DNA from: Avena insularis | Taxonomy: Eukaryota; Streptophyta; Magnoliopsida; Poales; Poaceae | Reading direction: 5' to 3' | DNA: 64,000 nt | NCBI GenBank assembly: GCA_023614405.1 | Contig: CM042689.1 | Coordinates: 274,791,533 to 274,855,532, forward strand | Part shown: piece by piece, positions 21,341 through 33,139 of the stretch | Position numbering within the stretch: the stretch's first letter is position 1 | Layout: each line of letters opens with the position of its first letter | The notes under the pieces: generated by a model | Seen by the model: the letters and a program-made list of their open reading frames with translations, nothing else | Databases searched by the model: none | Told to the model about the DNA's origin: nothing | Position numbers and translations under genes: made by a program

Positions 21341-23258
21341 TGTAGGGGTTCGTAGCATGGAAAACAAAAATTTTCTACCGCATACAAACAAACAAGCCAA
21401 GATCTATCTACTAGATTGTAGAAACGAGTCGATAGAATAACTCACCCTCAAAGATTCCAAAGTGTTTAACGAGAGCGGATTCTCGTGGGTGATGTAGTCG
21501 TACTCTTGCCGATCTCAAGATCGCGTAGACGATCCTTCTGGTGCTGCATTCCGGCAGCGCTTCAATGGTCACACGCTCGGTTTCACGAAGACCTTCCTCT
21601 CCTTGTTCCAGCAGGTAGCGGAGGTTGTAGCACTCTCCTCGCGATTCAAAGACGACGGTGTGGTACCGGAAGTAGAGGGGAGATCTCACAGGGCTTCGCC
21701 TTAAGCCGGAGCGAGTATGGTGGACTATGAGAGAGCCTCAGTGATCTAGGGTTTAGACACACCAAGTAGAAGGGGCTAGGCCAGCGGCTAGGGCAACTAG
21801 AAGCCCCAACTCGGCGGCTTGGGAGAAACCCTAGGGCGGTGGCGGCTATGGTGGGCGGCAGCGGCTAGGGTTAGGGTTTAGAGGGGCAAGGTGTGTGTCT
21901 TGGAGGGGCAGCCCTGCCCCTCCTTATATAGGTGGAGGGGCGCACAAAGGGTAGGGGAGTCCCTCCCCAACTCGGTCTCCAAGGGCCGGCGGTGGAGGGA
22001 GAGGAACTCCTCCCCAAGTAGGTTTCCTACTTTCCCTCCACCAAACAAAATAGCCGTTTGACTTTTTCAAATTGGCGTTTGACTTTTCAAACTGGATTTG
22101 ATTTATCCCTTTATTTTGTTCAGCGATGACACCTAGTACATGATGCAACCATTCCAACTTGTTATGACACATTCATGTACCCTTCCCCTTCGGAGTGCCG
22201 GACATTCCGAAACCTTCTAGAACATTCCCGATGAAAACACCGGAACCATTCTCCAACCCCGAAGCAGTACTTTCCTTATATGAATCTTATTCTCCGGACC
22301 ATTCCGGATCTCCTCATGATATCCCGGATCCCATCCGAGACTCCGAACAACATTCAGTCTCTTACTCATCATTCCATAACTACTCAACAACGTCGAATCC
22401 TTAAGTGTGTCTCCCTACGGTTCGTGAATTATGCGGACATGATCGAGACACTTCTCCGAACAATAACCAATAGACGAATACGGAAATTCATATGGCTCCC
22501 ACATATTTCTATGATTACTTTGCGATCGAATGAACCACTTACATACGATACCAATTTCCCTTTGTCTCACGACAGTTTACTTATCCGAGGTTTTGATCGT
22601 CGGTATCTCTGCATACCTAGTTCAACCTCGTTACCGATAAGTACTCTTTTCTCGTTCCTGTGATATGTGATCCCTTGTGAGCCAGTCACATGCTTGCAAG
22701 CTAATTGGATGACATTCCACCGAGAGGGCCCAGAGTATATCTATCTGTCATATGGATGGACAAATTCCACTCTTGATCCATGTGTCTCAACCAATACTTT
22801 CCGAACACTCAATACCACCTTTATAGCCACCCAGTTATGGTGTGGTGTTTGATGTCATCAAAGCATCCTTCCGGTGATGGTGATAAGCATGATCTCATGG
22901 TCGAAGGAATTAGTTTACTATGTATCAAAAAGCATATAGCAATTGAACTATTAAAATGACTTGATCTTTATGCTACGCTTATCTATAGGAGTATGCCATC
23001 ATATCATTCTCCTAACGATATGATCTTGTTGTTAATAACATCTCAATGTTCATGATAGGGAAACCACAATCATTTATTAACCAACAAGCTAGTATTATGA
23101 AGAGGCTTTACTAGGGACTCTAATTTAAGTTTACAAATCACACAAGTATTAATGTTTCCTTGTTAATACTATTATAGCATGAATGTAAACATTTATCATA
23201 AACGCAAAGATATAATAATAACTACATTTATTATTGCCTCTAGGGCATATCTCCAACA
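21341..23258 (-). repeat. 5' LTR of copia B
   Basis: Reads TGTAGGGG to CTCCAACA on the + strand, with inverted CAACA/TGTTG-type ends. It is about 78 bp longer than the other LTR because it keeps the segment around 21435-21512. Confidence 0.95.
21865..21932 (-). promoter_or_regulatory. Likely copia B promoter: TATA box plus telo-box-like motif
   Basis: CCTATATAAG on the - strand at 21923-21932, followed downstream by the double telomere-like motif at 21865-21880. The spacing and sequence match the 3' LTR copy. Confidence 0.65.
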
Positions 23259-23263
23259 GGCGG
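23259..23263 (+). repeat. Target site duplication of copia B, right copy (GGCGG)
   Basis: Intact copy, paired with GGTGG at 14297-14301. Confidence 0.85.
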
Positions 23264-24812
23264 ATGGCCACTGGAAGAGGAACTGCAGCATGTACTTGGC
23301 CGATAAAGCCAAGAGTGGAGGTATGACTTCTGACTCAGGTACACTTGTTTGCAATGTTATAGACATATATCTTGCTGATGCACCTAATAGTTCTTGGGTA
23401 TATGATACCGGATCAATTATTCACATCTGCAACTCGTTGCGAGGTAAGAACAAGAACTAAGAGCAAGAGGCGAGGTTGACATTCGAGTCGGCAACAAAGC
23501 AAGAGTTGCTGCGTTGGAAGTCGGCACGATGCAAATTCATTTACCTTCCGGATTCATTATGGAACTGAATAATTGTTATTATGTTCCAGTGCTCAGTCGA
23601 AACATTATTTCTGCTTCATGTTTGATGAGGCAAGGCTATGAGTCGAATATCAAGAATAATGGTTGTTCTTTGTATTTGAATGATATGTTTCACGGCTTTG
23701 CACCCATCCAGGACGGGTTATTTATTTTGAATCTTTATGGTGAGTCGGTTTATAACATAAATGTTAAAAGGTTGAAACCAAATGATCTGCATATGACTTA
23801 CTTTTGGCACTGTCGGCTTGGTCATATAAGTTGGAAACACATGAAGAAGCTCCATGATGATGGACTCTTAACTTCGTTTGACTTGGAGTCGTTCGAGACA
23901 TGTGAATCTTGCCTACTCGGCAAAATGACCAAGACACCTTTTGCAAAGAGTTGCAAAAGGGCGTCCGACTTGTTGGGAGTAGTACATATTGATGTATGTG
24001 GACCAATGAGCACGACAGCCAGGGGTGGTTATGAGTACTTCATTACCTTCACTGATGATTTGAGTTGGTATGGATATATCTACTTGATGAAACATAAGTC
24101 GAAAGCCTTTGAAAAGTTCAAAGAATTCCAGAATGAAGCACATAATCAACTCGGCAAGAAAATAAAGTTTCGCCGGTCGGACCGAGGAGGCGAGTACATG
24201 AGCCATGAGTTTGATGACCATCTGAAAAGTTGTGGAATAGTTCCTCAACTTACTCCGCCAGGAACGCCACAAAGGAACGGTGTTTCGGAAAGGCGGAATT
24301 GGACCTTGTTGGACATGGTACGATCAATGATGAGTCGGACATATCTGCCTTTATCATTTTGGGGTTATTGTCTAGAAACAGCGGCGTTCACACTAAACAG
24401 AGTACCATCAAAATAGGTAGAGAAGACACCGCATGAGATGTGGACAGGCAAAAAGCCGAGTTTGTCTTTTCTTAAGATTTGGGGTTGTGAAGCATTTGTC
24501 AAGCCACTTTAGTTGGACAAGCTTATAGCCAAGTCGGATAAGTGTATTTTCGTGGGGTATCCAAGGGAAACCTTGGGTTACTACTTCTACAACCGAGAAG
24601 AGGGCAAAGTGTTTGTCGCTCGGAACGGTGTCTTCCTTGAGAAAGAGTTTCTCAGTCGGGGAGTAAGTGGGAGCACGGTGCAACTCGAAGAAATTCGAGA
24701 GGAACCGGCTAGTAGCGAGTCGGCAAAAACCTTGGAGGTTGAGCCGGTCGTGGCGGTGAGCAAGGCAAACACCTGTACTACAAAGATCGGCAAGATTACG
24801 AAGTGTTCGTGA
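23264..24812 (+). pseudogene. pol: gag end, protease and integrase of copia A
   Basis: Resumes the zinc knuckle (Gly-His-Trp-Lys-Arg-Asn-Cys) interrupted by copia B. The protease site Tyr-Asp-Thr-Gly-Ser is at about 23400-23412. A frame change follows near 23455, then a 300-codon frame (23514-24416) carries the integrase zinc finger (His-Cys-Arg-Leu-Gly-His ... Cys-Glu-Ser-Cys) and catalytic core (Asp-Val-Cys-Gly-Pro-Met; Arg-Ser-Asp-Arg-Gly-Gly; Asn-Gly-Val-Ser-Glu-Arg-Arg). Stops at 24414-24416 (TCG in copia C) and near 24510 (CAG in copia C) break it. Integrase function is lost. Confidence 0.9.
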
Positions 24813-25604
24813 TGTGTTACTGTTAGACAGTGATGAGCCGGCAAATTATTCAAAAGCGATGGTGGGATCTGATTCCGAGTCATGGCTTGAAGCCATGAGA
24901 TCCGAGATAAAGTCCATGGATGAAAATCAAGTTTGGAACTTGGTTGATCTGCCAGACGGTGCAAGACCTGTCGAGTGCAAATAGGTCTTTAAGAAGAAAA
25001 CTGATATGGATGGAAATGCTTCAATCTATAAAGCACGCCTTGTCGTGAAGGGGTTCCGACAAGTTCAAGGAGTTGATTACCACGAGACTTTCTCGCCCGT
25101 AGCGATGCTTAAATCAGTTCGAATCATGTTAGCTATAGCGGCCTATTTCGACTATGAGATATGGCAGATGGATGTCAAAACGGCCTTCCTTAACGGAAAT
25201 TTAACCGAGGACGTGTATATGATACAGCCCGAGGGTTTTGTCGATCCGGCTAATGCTGACAAGGTGTGCAAACTTCAGAAATCCATTTATGGGTTGAAGC
25301 AAGCTTCTCGGAGTTGGAATATTCGCTTTGATGAGGTAGTCAAATCGTTTGGCTTCATCAAGAGTGATGATGATTCTTGTTTATACAAGAAGTTTAGTGG
25401 GAGCAAAGTAAACTTTCTAATCTTATATGTGGATGACATATTACTGATTGGAAATGATGTCCAGATGTTGCAAGAAACCAAGGAATCATTGGAAAGGAGT
25501 TTCTCAATGAAAGACTTGGGTGAGGCAACATACATCCTCGGAATCTGGATCTATAGAGATAGATCAAGGAGGCTCATTGGATTGAGTCAGAGTACTATAC
25601 CAGG
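24813..25604 (+). pseudogene. pol: Reverse transcriptase of copia A
   Basis: RT domain with Phe-Ser-Pro-Val-Ala, Thr-Ala-Phe-Leu-Asn-Gly and catalytic Tyr-Val-Asp-Asp (about 25426-25440). A TAG near 24983 replaces the TGG of copia C. The frame ends at 25608 because about 225 bp are deleted between AGTACT and ATACCAGG relative to copia C. Confidence 0.9.
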
Positions 25605-26188
25605 CTGATCTTGGAGAGATCCACTGGACAGCGGCTAAAAATATCCTAAAGTACTTGAGAAGGACTAAGGATATGTTCTTGGTTTATGGTGGTGAAGATG
25701 AACTCAGTGTAAAGGGTTACACGGATGCGAGTTATCTTACCGACTCTGATGATTCTCGCTCGCAATGCGGATACGTGTTTATTCTAAACGGAGGTTCTGT
25801 GAGCTGGAAGAGTTCCAAGCAAGAGACTGTGTCTGCATCTACAACAGAGGCTGAGTATATTGCCGCCTCGGAGGCAGCAAAGGAAGCTGTTTGGATGAGG
25901 AATTTCCTCATGGATCTTGGTGTGGTTCAAGGCTCGTCCAATCCGTTAGACGTGTATTATGACAACAATGGTGCTATTGCACAAGCCAAGGAACCTAGAC
26001 AACACCAGAAGAACAAGCACATACTCATGCGGTACCACCTGATTCGCCAGTTCGTGGATCAGGGTGATATCAAGTTATGCAAGGTACACACGGATGCAAA
26101 TATTGCGGATCCGTTGACAAAGCCGTTACCACAGCCAAAGCATGAGGCGCACCTGAGAGCCATGGGCATTAGATGCTTAGACATGTGA
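25605..26188 (+). pseudogene. pol: RNase H of copia A (N-terminal part deleted)
   Basis: The frame 25655-26188 keeps Gly-Tyr-Thr-Asp-Ala-Ser, Ser-Thr-Thr-Glu-Ala-Glu-Tyr and the C-terminal Ala-Asp-Pro-Leu-Thr-Lys. The link to RT is deleted. The stop TGA at 26188 is followed within 35 bp by the PPT and LTR. Confidence 0.9.
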
Positions 26189-26209
26189 TGTCGGAATATT
26201 GACTCTAGT

Positions 26210-26222
26210 GCAAGTGGGAGAC
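26210..26222 (+). other. Polypurine tract of copia A
   Basis: GCAAGTGGGAGAC immediately before the LTR start TGTTGGGAAT. Confidence 0.85.
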
Positions 26223-27372
26223 TGTTGGGAATATGCCCTAGAGGCAATCATGTATAATGATATTTCCCATTGTATTCATAAAGATATTAAGTAGTCCTTG
26301 TATAAACATCTGATGTGTATCATTGAATATGTGATTCGGTTGTGGAACTATGCATTCATGTTGTTTGTACTAAATATCCTTGGTCATTGAGGTTGTGCTG
26401 GACACACAACTTAGACCAATGTGAAAGTTGGCTTGATGACTCAGTTCCACTTGTCATGGGCATGGAGATGCTATTCCAACTTGCACAGATTCGGCTAAAG
26501 AGTTTAGCGAGTCGGATTGACCCATATTGAGGTACAACGAACAAGTTGTCATTTCTATATCTCAATCAATGTAATCCTTAGACCTGAGGTTATTGCATAG
26601 TCCGAGTTGAGGATCACCGACTTAGGTTCTGTCAAACGCTGATCCGTAACTGGGCAGCTATAAAGGCAGAGTTCGGGTCTACTGAGAATCAAGCTGCGTG
26701 ATGTGAATAGCCAAGATGGGATTTTGCCCCTCCACTCGGAGAGATATTCTCTGGGCCCTCTTGTGAGATATGATTCGGAAAGCATGGCCATGCACGACTA
26801 GGTTAAGTGTTAACCGAGGCGATCGACTAAGAGTTAGTCGGGTGAATCACTTATCTCAGATCGAGAAGAGAGTCGGACTATTTAAGGGATGACATATATT
26901 CGCCTATAGTCTGACAAGGTATATCGTGAGGCAAAAGGGACTCGGATGCAAGTCGCATTGGAAAGGCAAGTCGTAATGACTCTTTGGTACTTGGGAGTCG
27001 GCACGTTCTGCTAGGAGCCGCTACCGACTGATCGATTGAGAGTTGGACTCCAATCGTGTCCAATTAGCCATGAGCCTGCGGGGTCACACACTTAAGAGTG
27101 GGAGCAGGTTCGGATTGGATCTGAACATGTAATCTGGTTGGGTTGGACCTAAACCGGACTAGGACTGAGTTAGTGAGTTGGACTCATGATGACTAGTGTT
27201 ATATGGGCTTTAGTGAATGGGTCGCGCGAGAGAGCCCATGTTCACTCCCTATATATAGTGGAGCACCGTAACCCAGAAGGGTTAATCGTTGTTCCGTTAG
27301 GTCATTCCATGTGTTGGAAACCCTAGGTCCACAGCAGTCCTGCCGCCGTAACGAACCTAGCAGTTCGCCGCC
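26223..27372 (+). repeat. 3' LTR of copia A, 3' end deleted
   Basis: Starts TGTTGGGAATATGCCC and follows the copia C LTRs until CAGTTCGCCGCC at 27372, where it stops about 290 bp short. A TATA-like CTATATATAG is at 27249-27258. The break joins directly to another LTR. Confidence 0.92.
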
Positions 27373-29407
27373 ACACATATATAAGCTCTAGCAGTGCACA
27401 TAAGCCAAACCTAGTTATGCTAGGAGCAGTGGATCAGGTAATATAAGCTCAAAAGGGAGTAATGCAATAGATAGGATACTCTATCTATCGATAAAAGACC
27501 ATAGTAGAATTGTATGCATCATGGCAGAAATTGAAATGCTTTCGAAATCATAGGATTATATCATGGTGGGGCTATGCTTGCCTTTGCCAGTTGATAGCAG
27601 ATAAATAGATCTTCGAAAGCCACTTGACTTGGTTAGAGTTGGTCAAGTATTGTTTGTCGATCTTTGATCTTCGACGGTCTTGATCTCGGTCTTCGATCTC
27701 GATCTCGATATTGTATTCTACCGGGAAGAACAAAATACCGGAAAGAAAGGGAAACAATCAACACATAGCATAGTTGCAATGCTCAAACAAGAATGATGAT
27801 ATGACAAGTTGAATTGCATTGAATTGAAACCCTAAAGCATGCTCGACAGTTTAATCGGGGTTCCGAGGGTTGAAAACCCTAATTCGAAGAAACTCCAGAA
27901 CATATGAGAGGGGTGCATTTGTTCTTCTAATTAAAATTTCATTTAAGTTGTTGAACAATGCATGATTATAGCTTATATAGCTAGGGCTCATTTTTCTGAA
28001 CATTTTGATATATTATTGTATTTTTCTGAATCACAGATTAAAAGTTATTGAATTTACAATATTATACCAATTTTAGAAATTATTTAATCAATTTAAATTG
28101 AATTATGGCATCACTGTGACATCAGGTGGGGGGGTTAAACTTTTTGCACCACTACTGAGCCTAGCCACTATGACTGACCAGTGGGGTACTGGCCACCTCA
28201 GCACGGTGCGCAAGCAAGAGGGACCGGGGGGCTGGTTGTGATTTCTCACCTAGGTAGAAGCTAGCCAGAGAGGCTGACGAGTGGGCCTGGGCCACCCAGG
28301 CGCTACGTGGACGCCACACGGGCGCCACTTTGGCTCGCCGGCCAATGGGCCAGATGGCGGCGTGGAACGGCGGAGGAAGGCGTGCGCGCTTGTGTGGATG
28401 GGGGTGTTAGAGAGAGGGCGACGTGGGCTACCTAAAGATGGTGGCTCCGCTGCGAAGTGGTCACCGGAGCTAGCAGTACGGCGGGCGGCGGCGGAACTTG
28501 CAGCAACATGGTGCACGACAGCTTACAGCAAACAAGCGGCCAAACAAAGCTCACCTTGAGCTTCAGAAGCTCACCAGGAGCACGGCAAACTCGACGGCGA
28601 GGTCCGGGGTGGCCGGAATTGACGGGGACAACGGCGGCCGGAGCTCGGGAAGGAGGTCACGATTGGCTTGATTGCAGGCACCCTTGCTAGCGTGACTTTG
28701 TGAGGAGGAAGAGAACGGCATGGAGGTCTCGATGGTGGCCACGGCTTGGCCTGGGACGGTCTAGAGCAACGGCGCCGTCCGGCTACTGGGCGGCCAGGGT
28801 TCGGCCATAGGAGGAACGCGAGGAAGAGAGCTAGGGAGAGGGAAAGATGATGAGGACGGAGTGGGTGCCAGCGCGGGGTCTTATCCCCTCTCCAATCGGC
28901 GATGAACAGCGGCAGAGAAGAGGCACGGAAGGACGGCATCGGCGCTGCCACGGAGGAGCTTCTCATACAGCGTGGAAGAAGAAAGGGAGGGCCGAGTGGG
29001 CCGTGTTGGGCTGGCTGCTGCGCGGGTGGGCGGCAGGGATGAGAGGAGAGAGATTGGGCCAGCCTGGTTAGCTGGGTTGCTCCATTTTTTTTACAGAAAA
29101 CCTTTTTCAATTTCTGTTTTTCATTTCCCTTTTGAATTTTCAGTTCAAATTTGTTTTGGGTGATTTCAAAATTACCAGAGATTTTATAGAATATATAAAA
29201 TACTATAGGGACCCCTTTAATCAATTTGGGATCCTTTAATTTTGTCACTTTTCAAAATTCAAAACTATTTTGAATTGATTTGCAAATAGAGGTGGAAGAT
29301 TAGGGTTTAGGATTTTCTTTATTTTCCACAATGCAAAGTTTAGGGCATGATGCTCATGATGCACAAAACAAACCCTAATAGTAAGTAGCTAAAACTGGGG
29401 TGTTACA
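27373..29407 (-). repeat. Truncated gypsy LTR (Tekay-type ends), - strand
   Basis: On the - strand it begins TGTAACACCCCAG at 29407, a start typical of Tekay-type LTRs, but its sequence is otherwise unlike the 1-11909 element. It has AT-rich outer parts and a GC-rich centre (about 28150-29070). Its other end is missing at 27373, where it meets the broken copia A LTR, so no internal region remains. It is inserted in the 5' LTR of Athila-like element E1. The GC-rich open frames inside (28281-28559, and 28571-29248 on the - strand) have no recognisable domain. Confidence 0.75.
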
Positions 29408-30503
29408 CGCGCCTAGGGGGTGCGGCCACCCTAGGCACCCCCTCGGGCTCCCTCGGCGCCTATAAGTTGCCCTTGACCTAAAAACCTAGGGGTGTTCGAC
29501 GTTTTCCAAAAAAGAGTTCTACTCCACCGCCATCATCAGAAACCAAGATTCGGATCCAGAAACTCCGTTCTGGCACCCTGCCGGGATGGGGAATTTGGAG
29601 AGGATCATCACCATCGTCATCACCAACGCCTCTTCATCAACCATCGATGTTTCCCTCATCCACGAGTGAGTAATCCCCCGCAGTAGGCTATGGGGATGGT
29701 AGGGATTGGATGAGTTCTATCATGTAATCGAATAAGATTTGTTAGGGCATAGTGCCTAGTATCTCTATTAGTGCTATTTGACTTTGTTGCAACTTGTTGT
29801 GCTTAATGCTTGTCACTAGGGCCCGAGTGCCATGATCTCAGATCTGAACTTATTATTGAATCATTATGATAGTATTGTTTGTGATCTTATCTGCATATCA
29901 TTGTCCGGATCCAAAGGCCCCGAAGTGACAATAATTGGGACAACTAGAGGGGATAGATGTGGTGTGAGGATCACATGTGTTCATGGAGTGTTAATGCTTT
30001 TCTCCGGTGCTCTATTAAAAGGAGCACCTTAATTGGCAGTAGTTCCCTAGAGCCCCGCTGCCACGGGCTGGCTAGACAGATGATGTTGTGCAAGTTATCT
30101 GGAGCACGTATGACTATATCTGGAGCACATGCCGAGGATTGTTTAGTACTTGGATGCTTGTTATTATTTATCTGCAATGCCCTAGATATTGAAGTTACAT
30201 GTTTATACTTGTCCATGCAACGCCCGTCCATCCATCCCTATGCCTACCTTTTCGAAACCCACTTGTTCTTTATTCTGTTACTATTGGTCCTGTTTCAACA
30301 TTACTATTGCTTTGCTGTTGCTACTATCAAACTGTTGCTACTGATAAACTTTTGTGAGCAAGAACTATTTCTAGGTGCAGCTGAATTGACAACTCAGTTG
30401 TTAAGGCTTGCAAGTATTCTTTGGCTCCCCTTGTGTCAAATCAATAAATTGGGTAATACTACCCACGAAGACTGTTGCGATCCCCTACACTTGTGGGTCA
30501 TCA
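29408..30503 (+). repeat. 5' LTR of E1 (5' part missing)
   Basis: Starts abruptly after the inserted LTR at a point matching about 39325 in the 3' LTR, and ends GGTCATCA. TATA-like CTATAAG at 29460-29466. Similarity to 39330-40442 is high throughout. Confidence 0.9.
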
Positions 30504-30514
30504 AGACTATTTTC

Positions 30515-30532
30515 TGGCGCCGTTGCCGGGCA
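30515..30532 (+). other. Primer binding site of E1 (Athila type)
   Basis: TGGCGCCGTTGCCGGGCA starts 11 bases after the LTR end. This PBS type is characteristic of Athila elements. Confidence 0.92.
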
Positions 30533-30546
30533 TCATAGCTTTATTT

Positions 30547-30552
30547 GTAAGT
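30547..30552 (+). promoter_or_regulatory. Strong splice-donor-like site between PBS and gag
   Basis: TTTGTAAGTTC contains a full GTAAGT donor, 46 bp before the gag ATG. In E2 the same place reads CTAAGT, so the site is lost there. Joined to the acceptor at 35800 it would skip gag-pro and give a message for the second ORF. Confidence 0.4.
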
Positions 30553-30592
30553 TCACTTGGATCTATTATTGTTCACTGCTACTCCTTTCATC

Positions 30593-33015
30593 ATGGGTAA
30601 GTCTCGTGATGGAAAGTTCCCTATTTTACCATCCACTACAAGAAGAGGTACAGTCCTAAACACCTCAGTTGCTCTTGATTCACCGTCTGTGATAAGTAAA
30701 CTTGTTACACCACCACCACATACTCATGCTACACACACTGCTACTACTACTGAATCTGAAAATGATTTTGATGTTCATGATGTTACTTCTACTGTGCTTG
30801 ATATGAGTGGTTCATTAGGTCCTTTTATAGATGCTACTGTGGCTAGTCTAGGAAATACTGAAACTCCTAGTGAAGACACTGTTACACCTGTTAGCTCACT
30901 TGAGTCTGGAGAAAGTTATGATATTAATGATGGTTACATTGAGTTCACTGATGAATTTGTTGAAGAGTGCCGAAACACACATGGTACTAGTTCTATTAAG
31001 AGTCTCCTTGCTAGATGCATCATTATTCCTAAGTTGTCCTCTGATCCTAAGTTTGCCACCTCTCCCATAGATATTAAAGATAAAGATTATGATTTCTCTC
31101 TTGATTTATCCTATTTGGACATTGTTGAGAAATAACCTTTTTGTGGGACTGAAAATGAGAGTGATGTGGATCATATGAATGAACTTTCTACTATGAGTGC
31201 TTTGTTCTCTGATGATTTTAAGATGCGCAGGTATTTTGTTACTAAGATCTTCCCTTTTTCACTAAAAGGAGAAGCTAGGGCTTGGTTTAATAGATTACCT
31301 CCTGGTTCCATTGATAGCCCTGATTGCTTGATAGCTTCTTTCTTCCAGAAATATTTTCCTCCCAGTGCTAGACATGCTGCTTTGCAGAGACTTTTTGATT
31401 TTAAACAGGGAGAAGAAGAGAAATTGCCTGAGTCATAGACAAGGTTCTGTGCCTTGATTCATGCACATCCTGGATGTCCATTGCCTAAGAATGAGCTTCT
31501 TGATATTTATTATAATGGACTAACTGATGATTCTAGGACCTACCTAGATAGTTTTGCTGATTGTGTTTTCAGGAAAAGAACTCCTACAGATGTTGAAGAA
31601 TTAATGGCTAAAATAAGCAAGAATTATGATGATTGGACTTCAACTGAGCTAAATATACCTGAGCCTATTACTCCTGAACCAATTGTGCCTGAACCAGTTC
31701 CAACACCAACACCAAATAAGAGGGGAGTTATTGCATTAAATGATGAAGTGATGAAGGAAGCTAAGAAATGTCTAAAGGAGAAAGGAATTAGAGCAGAAGA
31801 TGTGAAGAATTTACCTCCTATAGAAGAATTATATAAGCCAATTCCCCACTCATATACTACTGAGGTACACTCTCCATTTTGATGAAGGTGATATTCCTTA
31901 TGGTAAGCCTCCTGATCAATGTTTAGAGGAACTTGACATTTTTATTGTTAAACAAGGTAATTTTAATAAACAAGTTCAGAATAATTTATTGGAAAACTCT
32001 AGAGCTATCAAATGAGTTGAAAGATATTGTGGAAAGAACTTCTTATGATATTAAAATTCTTTGCAAACACTTTCAAATGGTCCAAACCCAACTTGATCAA
32101 CTTACTAAGGTACAAAAGGACATGCTAGTTAATTCTTCGGGAGATAAAAATGCTTATGGAATTGGAACTAGGAGTGGTATAGCTACTCAAGATCCTTTAT
32201 ATCCTGAAGGACACCCTAAAAGAATTGAGCAGGATTCTCAACAAGGTGAGAGTAGTGGTTGTCCTTGTAAGAGAAAGAAAAAGAAACATAAGGTAGTTGA
32301 GGAACCACTTGAACCTGCTGTAGATCCTAATAGTATATATGTCTCTGATGCTGAAACCGAGAGTGGTAATAATAATGATTCTCCTGATCAGGAGGAAGTT
32401 GAGGAAGAACCTGAGAAGCACACTAAGAACACTAGGTACACTAAGGAAGATTTTATTGCTAAGAAACATGGTAGTGAGAGAGAACCTTGGGTGCAGAAAC
32501 CTATGCCTTTTCCAGGTAAGAAACACAAGTCAAAGGAGGAATAACACTACAACAAGTTTTGTGAGTGGATGAAACCTTTATTTTTGCAAATTCCTTTGAA
32601 TGATGCTATTAATTTGCCTCCTTATTCAAAGTATATGAAGGATATTGTCTCTAATAAAAGGAAGATTCCTAATGAGGAGATTTCTACTTGGTTGCTAATT
32701 ACTCCTTCAATGGTAAGGTTCCAAAGAAACTTGGTGATCCAGGTATACCAACTATTCCTTGCTCTATTAAGAATAATTATGTCAGAACTGCTTTATGTGA
32801 TTTGGGAGCTGGAGTTAGTGTTATGCCTTTTTCTCTCTACAAGGGACTCCACCTAGAAAAGTTGATACCAACTGATATATCTTTGCAAATGGCTGATAAG
32901 TCAACTACTATTTCTGTTGGTATATGTGAGGATGTTCCTGTTCAAGTGGATCATAATTGCTTGGTTTTGACTGACTTTGTTGTGCTTATAATGCCTAAAT
33001 ATGATAATATGTGTA
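30593..33015 (+). pseudogene. gag: gag-protease of Athila-like E1
   Basis: The likely start is ATG 30593 (Met-Gly-Lys-Ser). Stops: TAA near 31133 (GAA in E2), TAG at 31436 (TGG in E2), and TAA at 32542; frameshifts near 31872 and 32690. The Retrotrans_gag-like part (31166-31438) has Ala-Trp-Phe-Asn-Arg-Leu-Pro and Phe-Phe-Gln-Lys-Tyr-Phe-Pro-Pro. A Lys-rich, acidic linker follows (32200-32540) instead of a zinc knuckle. The aspartic protease motif Leu-Gly-Ala-Gly-Val-Ser-Val-Met-Pro is at about 32800-32827. A MITE interrupts the protease at 33016. Confidence 0.9.
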
Positions 33016-33139
33016 CTCCATCCGACCCATATTAGTTGACTCAATTTTGTCTAGATTTGGATGAATCTAGACTCCATTTAGTATATAGGTTCATCTAAAT
33101 TTTATTAAATCCAAGTCAAGTAATATGGGTCACAGGGAG
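33016..33139 (+). mobile_element. Stowaway-type MITE inserted in E1 protease
   Basis: 124 bp bounded by TA at 33014-33015 and 33140-33141. Ends are inverted: CTCCATCCGACCCATATTA and, on the other strand, CTCCCTGTGACCCATATTA, the CTCC start typical of Tc1/mariner-derived Stowaway elements. The empty site is visible in E2 near 45770. The insertion adds a stop to the protease frame at 33035. Confidence 0.9.

Larger units (their letters stand above)
14302..23258 (-). mobile_element. Ty1/copia element B (BARE/Angela-like), nested in copia A
   Basis: Complete element on the - strand: LTRs at 14302-16141 and 21341-23258, PBS at 21328-21339, gag near 20149-19300, pol 19266-16176, PPT at 16142-16155. 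Its LTR starts TGTTGGAGATATGCCC on the - strand, the usual start of grass BARE/Angela/WIS elements; the exact family is not proven. It interrupts the zinc knuckle of copia A gag. Confidence 0.93.
11910..27372 (+). mobile_element. Ty1/copia element A, interrupted and 3'-truncated
   Basis: Same family as copia C (51107-59100, inverted). Remaining pieces: 3' end of the 5' LTR (11910-12207), PBS, leader, first half of gag, then copia B inserted at 14302-23258, then rest of gag-pol (23264-26188), PPT and a truncated 3' LTR (26223-27372). The Tekay-like element is inserted in the 5' LTR. Relative to copia C it has lost about 225 bp at the RT/RNase H boundary and carries several stops, so it is dead. 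Confidence 0.92.

Noticed and set aside
28571..29248. 225-codon ORF on the - strand
   Set aside because: Lies inside a GC-rich LTR, has low-complexity Arg/Pro/Ser composition and no domain; open by base composition.
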